This document shows, one piece after another, positions 4,794 through 6,584 of a DNA stretch of 6,584 bases; the stretch's first letter is position 1; the number at the start of each line of letters is the position of its first letter. A model generated the notes under the pieces. The model saw nothing but the letters and a program-made list of their open reading frames with translations. It did not search any database and had not been told where the DNA came from. A program made the position numbers and the translations under genes. The DNA comes from an uncultured Microcaldota archaeon (GTDB lineage Archaea; Micrarchaeota; Micrarchaeia; Anstonellales; Bilamarchaeaceae): assembly GCA_903920925.1 (NCBI GenBank), contig CAIXOA010000191.1, positions 1 through 6,584 of the forward strand. The letters run 5' to 3'.

Positions 4794-5303
4794 ATGGGAT
4801 ATCTCAAAGGCAAAGAGTTGCATTGGAGGGGGGTTCAGATTCCTAGCGACCAGCAGGCCAGGGAGGACACAAAGAGGTTCAGGATTACCCCGGCGCCGGC
4901 CGTGGCCAGTTCTCCGCACGAAGGGCTGCAGAGGCCGCTGAGGGCCGCCCCGAAACCCCGGGTGGATGCCAGGGTGGATGCGGAAATTCCTGCTCAAGAG
5001 CAGACCAAGGAGATTGTTCCGGGGAGCGCAAGGCATGCAAACGGCCGCCTCTCGGAGGATCAGCAGAAAGCCGAGATGGTGGAGATAATGATGGTGCATT
5101 ATCAGCTGAAAGTGAGTTTCCTTTCGCATCTTGGTGCGGCCGAGCGCGGGAAACTGGAATCCGTGCTCACGGAAGCGGAGAGAAAGGCTTCGGAGGTAGC
5201 GGAAGGGTGTAGCCCGAAGCGGGAGTTCTTCGCGCGCATCCCGTTTGAACTGCAGCCACAGGTCAGGTTCTTTTACCAAAAGGCGGATGCAATTGAGGTT
5301 TAG
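4794..5303 (+). CDS. PKxEF-family small protein 1, unknown function
   Basis: A 169-residue cytoplasmic protein. Residues 1-85 are charged, Pro- and Arg-rich and probably disordered. Residues 87-169 are helical and end in a block shared with the next two genes: KLESVLTEAERKASEV (120-135), then SPKREFFARI (140-149). It has about 40 extra N-terminal residues compared with its two neighbours and keeps the motif P-K-x-E-F-x-A. The tail FYQKADAIEV (160-169) parallels the helical tails of the others. No catalytic residues, metal ligands or membrane segments are visible. An ATG at 4787 lies seven bases earlier in another frame and is not used. The gene has its own TATA box and a following palindrome at 5311-5328. 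I do not recognise it in any named family; a protein-binding module is a guess. Confidence 0.72.
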   Translation: MGYLKGKELHWRGVQIPSDQQAREDTKRFRITPAPAVASSPHEGLQRPLRAAPKPRVDARVDAEIPAQEQTKEIVPGSARHANGRLSEDQQKAEMVEIMMVHYQLKVSFLSHLGAAERGKLESVLTEAERKASEVAEGCSPKREFFARIPFELQPQVRFFYQKADAIEV

Positions 5304-5310
5304 CGGATAC

Positions 5311-5328
5311 TCACAAGCGCACTTGTGA
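5311..5328. promoter_or_regulatory. Perfect palindrome upstream of the second PKxEF-family gene
   Basis: TCACAAG (5311-5317) and CTTGTGA (5322-5328) are exact reverse complements separated by CGCA. The palindrome lies seven bases after the stop of gene 1 and four bases before the TATA box at 5333. That position suits an operator or activator site, or a short hairpin terminator for gene 1, although no T-run follows directly. Neither of the other two family promoters has an obvious copy. Confidence 0.5.
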
Positions 5329-5332
5329 ATAC

Positions 5333-5342
5333 GTTTATATTC
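5333..5342 (+). promoter_or_regulatory. TATA box of the second PKxEF-family gene
   Basis: GTTTATATTC is centred about 38 nt before ATG 5375, predicting transcription start near 5363 and a leader of about 12 nt (TGCAAGTGCGAAA region). Confidence 0.6.
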
Positions 5343-5374
5343 CTTTTCAAACCAATCAGGATGCAAGTGCGAAA

Positions 5375-5767
5375 ATGGAATCTCAATCACCAACACCATC
5401 ACAGGCGCCGAGAAGATCGCAGATGCCGCATGTGCCTAGTTCTATGCCACCTACGAGCAGCAGGCCCCCGGCTGGTTCTACGCTGGAGATGCCATCGCCT
5501 TTGGTCGAAGAGAAAAGGGCGCCTCCAATACCCAAATCGAGGCGCGAGATGGAGCTCGGCTTGATAGACAGGATTGTTTCAAGCATTGGTCCGGGGCTTG
5601 ATGCGGGGGAAAAGGAAAAGCTCGAGGCGGCGGCCGAAGCCGCCAGGAATGTCCGGGGGATAAGCCCGAAGACCGAATTCGTAGCCAGGCTGGAGAACGG
5701 ATTGTTCAGCGCGGTGCTCGAAGCGTACGGAAAAATCGCGGCGGAAGCCGCAGAATTGCCGAAGTGA
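5375..5767 (+). CDS. PKxEF-family small protein 2, unknown function
   Basis: A 130-residue protein. Residues 1-55 are very rich in Pro and Ser (for example MPPTSSRPPAG at 24-34) and surely disordered. Residues 56-130 form a helical domain containing EKLEAAAEAARNVRG (81-95) and SPKTEFVARL (97-106), aligned with the same places in genes 1 and 3. The ATG at 5375 is supported by gene 3, whose leader and first codons are similar (TGCAAG, then ATGGAATC; both proteins begin MES). An upstream ATG at 5361 is out of frame. It carries its own promoter and ends before a T6 run at 5775. There is no signal peptide, cysteine or catalytic motif. The function is unknown; the combination of a flexible arm with a compact domain suits a tethering or adaptor protein, as inference. 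Confidence 0.75.
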   Translation: MESQSPTPSQAPRRSQMPHVPSSMPPTSSRPPAGSTLEMPSPLVEEKRAPPIPKSRREMELGLIDRIVSSIGPGLDAGEKEKLEAAAEAARNVRGISPKTEFVARLENGLFSAVLEAYGKIAAEAAELPK

Positions 5768-5774
5768 ATCCCTG

Positions 5775-5780
5775 TTTTTT
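5775..5780 (+). terminator. T6 terminator of the second PKxEF-family gene
   Basis: Six T start seven bases after the stop codon, in the usual place for an archaeal oligo-T terminator, and lie just before the next gene's TATA box. Confidence 0.45.
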
Positions 5781-5790
5781 AGTGCAATAA

Positions 5791-5800
5791 TTATACTTAT
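5791..5800 (+). promoter_or_regulatory. TATA box of the third PKxEF-family gene
   Basis: TTATACTTAT is centred 39-40 nt before ATG 5835, the same distance as in genes 1 and 2. It also lies about 25 nt before a TTG at 5820 that is in frame with the gene. Confidence 0.55.
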
Positions 5801-5834
5801 CTCATATCTCCTAATGTAATTGCAAGGCGAGACA

Positions 5835-6230
5835 ATGGAATCGAGTGGCTTAGTGACTGGTATCCGAGAGACGAGAATCCCCATTGTGGGACCTGTTTCT
5901 GAAGGAAGGAGGAAAGTAAACACCCCGAATTTCGGTGGCAGAATCGAGGCTGAGATGCCCCCAAAAGCTCCATCTACGCGGCAGGAACTGATGGAATTGC
6001 AGCTCGTTGCAATCGGCATAGTCGCTTCCAGAATGAAGAACAAGCTGGAAGGGTGGCAGGCTGCCGACGTTGACATAGCCGCGAAGGCGGCAAAAAATGT
6101 TACCGGGGTATGGCCCAAGGCCGAATTCCTCGCGTCGCTCAGCACATCAGACCTTCTCTACATGGCAATAGGCGAGTTCTGCAGGTTGGATGGCGTGTCA
6201 ATCCAGCAGCCCTCGCAGGCTGCCGCCTGA
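5835..6230 (+). CDS. PKxEF-family small protein 3, unknown function
   Basis: A 131-residue protein. Residues 1-45 are basic and Gly/Pro-containing without clear structure. Residues 47-120 are helical, with DIAAKAAKNVTG (80-91) and WPKAEFLASL (93-102) aligned to the shared block of genes 1 and 2; Trp93 replaces the Ser of the others. A Gln/Ala-rich tail (IQQPSQAAA) extends past the domain. The start could be TTG 5820, adding MQGET, but ATG 5835 aligns with gene 2's start in both leader and protein (MES), so I prefer it. The gene is followed 57 bp later by the primase large subunit, which has a separate promoter, so a role linked to replication is not shown. No known family is recognised. Confidence 0.75.
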   Translation: MESSGLVTGIRETRIPIVGPVSEGRRKVNTPNFGGRIEAEMPPKAPSTRQELMELQLVAIGIVASRMKNKLEGWQAADVDIAAKAAKNVTGVWPKAEFLASLSTSDLLYMAIGEFCRLDGVSIQQPSQAAA

Positions 6231-6255
6231 TTAGCGGAAAAGAACTCCCAAAAGC

Positions 6256-6265
6256 GTTTTATTCC
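6256..6265 (+). promoter_or_regulatory. TATA box of the primase large subunit gene
   Basis: GTTTTATTCC is centred about 28 nt before ATG 6288, giving a leaderless or nearly leaderless transcript. No ribosome-binding site precedes the ATG. Confidence 0.55.
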
Positions 6266-6287
6266 CTCCAGCGCAAAATAGGTGCGT

Positions 6288-6584
6288 ATGGAGTTCTCCT
6301 TTTCATCCAAATATCCCTTCACCTCCGAAGCAAAGCAGAAGGTGGAAGGTTCCTCATTAGAACTGAACGATGAGATGATGGAGAGGGCGGTCCAGAGGGT
6401 GGTCGCCGCACTGAAGGGCGAGAAGGAGCATGCGTACAGGCTGCACCCCTCGGATGAACTATTGGAACTTGGCTCCTATGCGGCGGCAAGGATGATGCTC
6501 GCCTATCTCAAAAACCGCTTCCTCACCGGAAGGTTCGCGGTCGCCGAGGCGAAGCGCGCATCCTCTTTCATGCGCTCGGATTCG
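6288..6584 (+). CDS. priL: DNA primase large subunit PriL (partial, 5' end only)
   Basis: The first 99 codons are present and the frame is open to the window edge. PriL forms the archaeal/eukaryotic-type primase with the catalytic PriS subunit and makes RNA primers for replication; its C-terminal iron-sulphur domain would lie beyond the window. The visible N-terminal domain shows the family's opening KYPFTSEAK (8-16) and the conserved block FLTGRFAVAEAKRA (78-91), which matches the L-I-x-R-Y-A-x-A-E-A-K pattern of archaeal PriL proteins such as that of Sulfolobus. The segment ELLELGSYAAARMMLAYL (57-74) fits the preceding helix of the same domain. An in-frame GTG at 6282 is possible, but ATG is preferred because the TATA box fits leaderless initiation there. 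It is downstream of the three PKxEF-family genes on the same strand. Confidence 0.85.
   Translation, partial: MEFSFSSKYPFTSEAKQKVEGSSLELNDEMMERAVQRVVAALKGEKEHAYRLHPSDELLELGSYAAARMMLAYLKNRFLTGRFAVAEAKRASSFMRSDS

Noticed and set aside
4710..5402. Minus-strand open frame of 230 codons opposite the first PKxEF-family gene
   Set aside because: It overlaps three promoters and genes on the other strand. The plus-strand frame shares a motif with two neighbours, which an antisense frame would not explain.
5820..5834. TTG start for the third PKxEF-family gene
   Set aside because: Gene 2 aligns with ATG 5835 in both leader and first residues, so the TTG is better read as part of the leader, although it is possible for a leaderless transcript.
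5579..6145. Minus-strand open frame of 188 codons opposite the second and third PKxEF-family genes
   Set aside because: It runs through the intergenic T-run and TATA box, and the conserved motif is on the plus strand.

Overview
The window looks like part of an archaeal chromosome with a GC content that appears to be in the mid-to-high 50s percent. Two genes carry the taxonomic signal. One is a complete deoxyhypusine-synthase-family gene at 3294-4199. The other is the 5' part of an archaeal-type DNA primase large subunit (priL) at 6288-6584. Archaeal TATA-like boxes lie about 25-28 nt before several start codons (leaderless transcripts) and about 38-40 nt before others (short leaders). Many genes are small, secreted or of unknown family, which would fit a DPANN-type or other poorly characterised archaeal lineage, but the lineage is inference only.

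Left part, minus strand (1-2740). From right to left there are two adjacent genes for small exported, helix-rich proteins (2243-2740 and 1635-2207), each apparently with its own promoter. Next come a small AbrB/SpoVT-type DNA-binding protein (1296-1517), a 120-bp palindrome-rich element with perfect 14-bp terminal inverted repeats (1179-1298), a helical-repeat (TPR-like) protein (132-1079), and the start of a small CxxC-containing protein cut by the window edge (1-122). The last two are 9 nt apart and probably form an operon.

Middle, plus strand (2827-4749). A divergent promoter region separates the minus-strand block from a 109-aa membrane protein built from three similar segments. A nested inverted-repeat region follows, then the deoxyhypusine synthase homologue, which by a from-memory alignment lacks two of the acidic residues that bind spermidine in the human enzyme. 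A 169-aa multi-pass membrane protein comes 40 bp downstream.

Right part, plus strand (4794-6584). Three consecutive small genes (4794-5303, 5375-5767, 5835-6230) encode proteins with a variable, Pro-rich or low-complexity N-terminal half and a shared C-terminal helical module centred on a PKxEFxA motif. Each has its own TATA box at nearly the same distance from the start codon, and two have clearly similar leaders. They read as a tandem paralogue array of unknown function, and are the best candidate here for something undescribed. priL follows with its own leaderless-type promoter.

I see no rRNA, tRNA, CRISPR array or intact transposase. No stretch over 300 bases lacks a gene.
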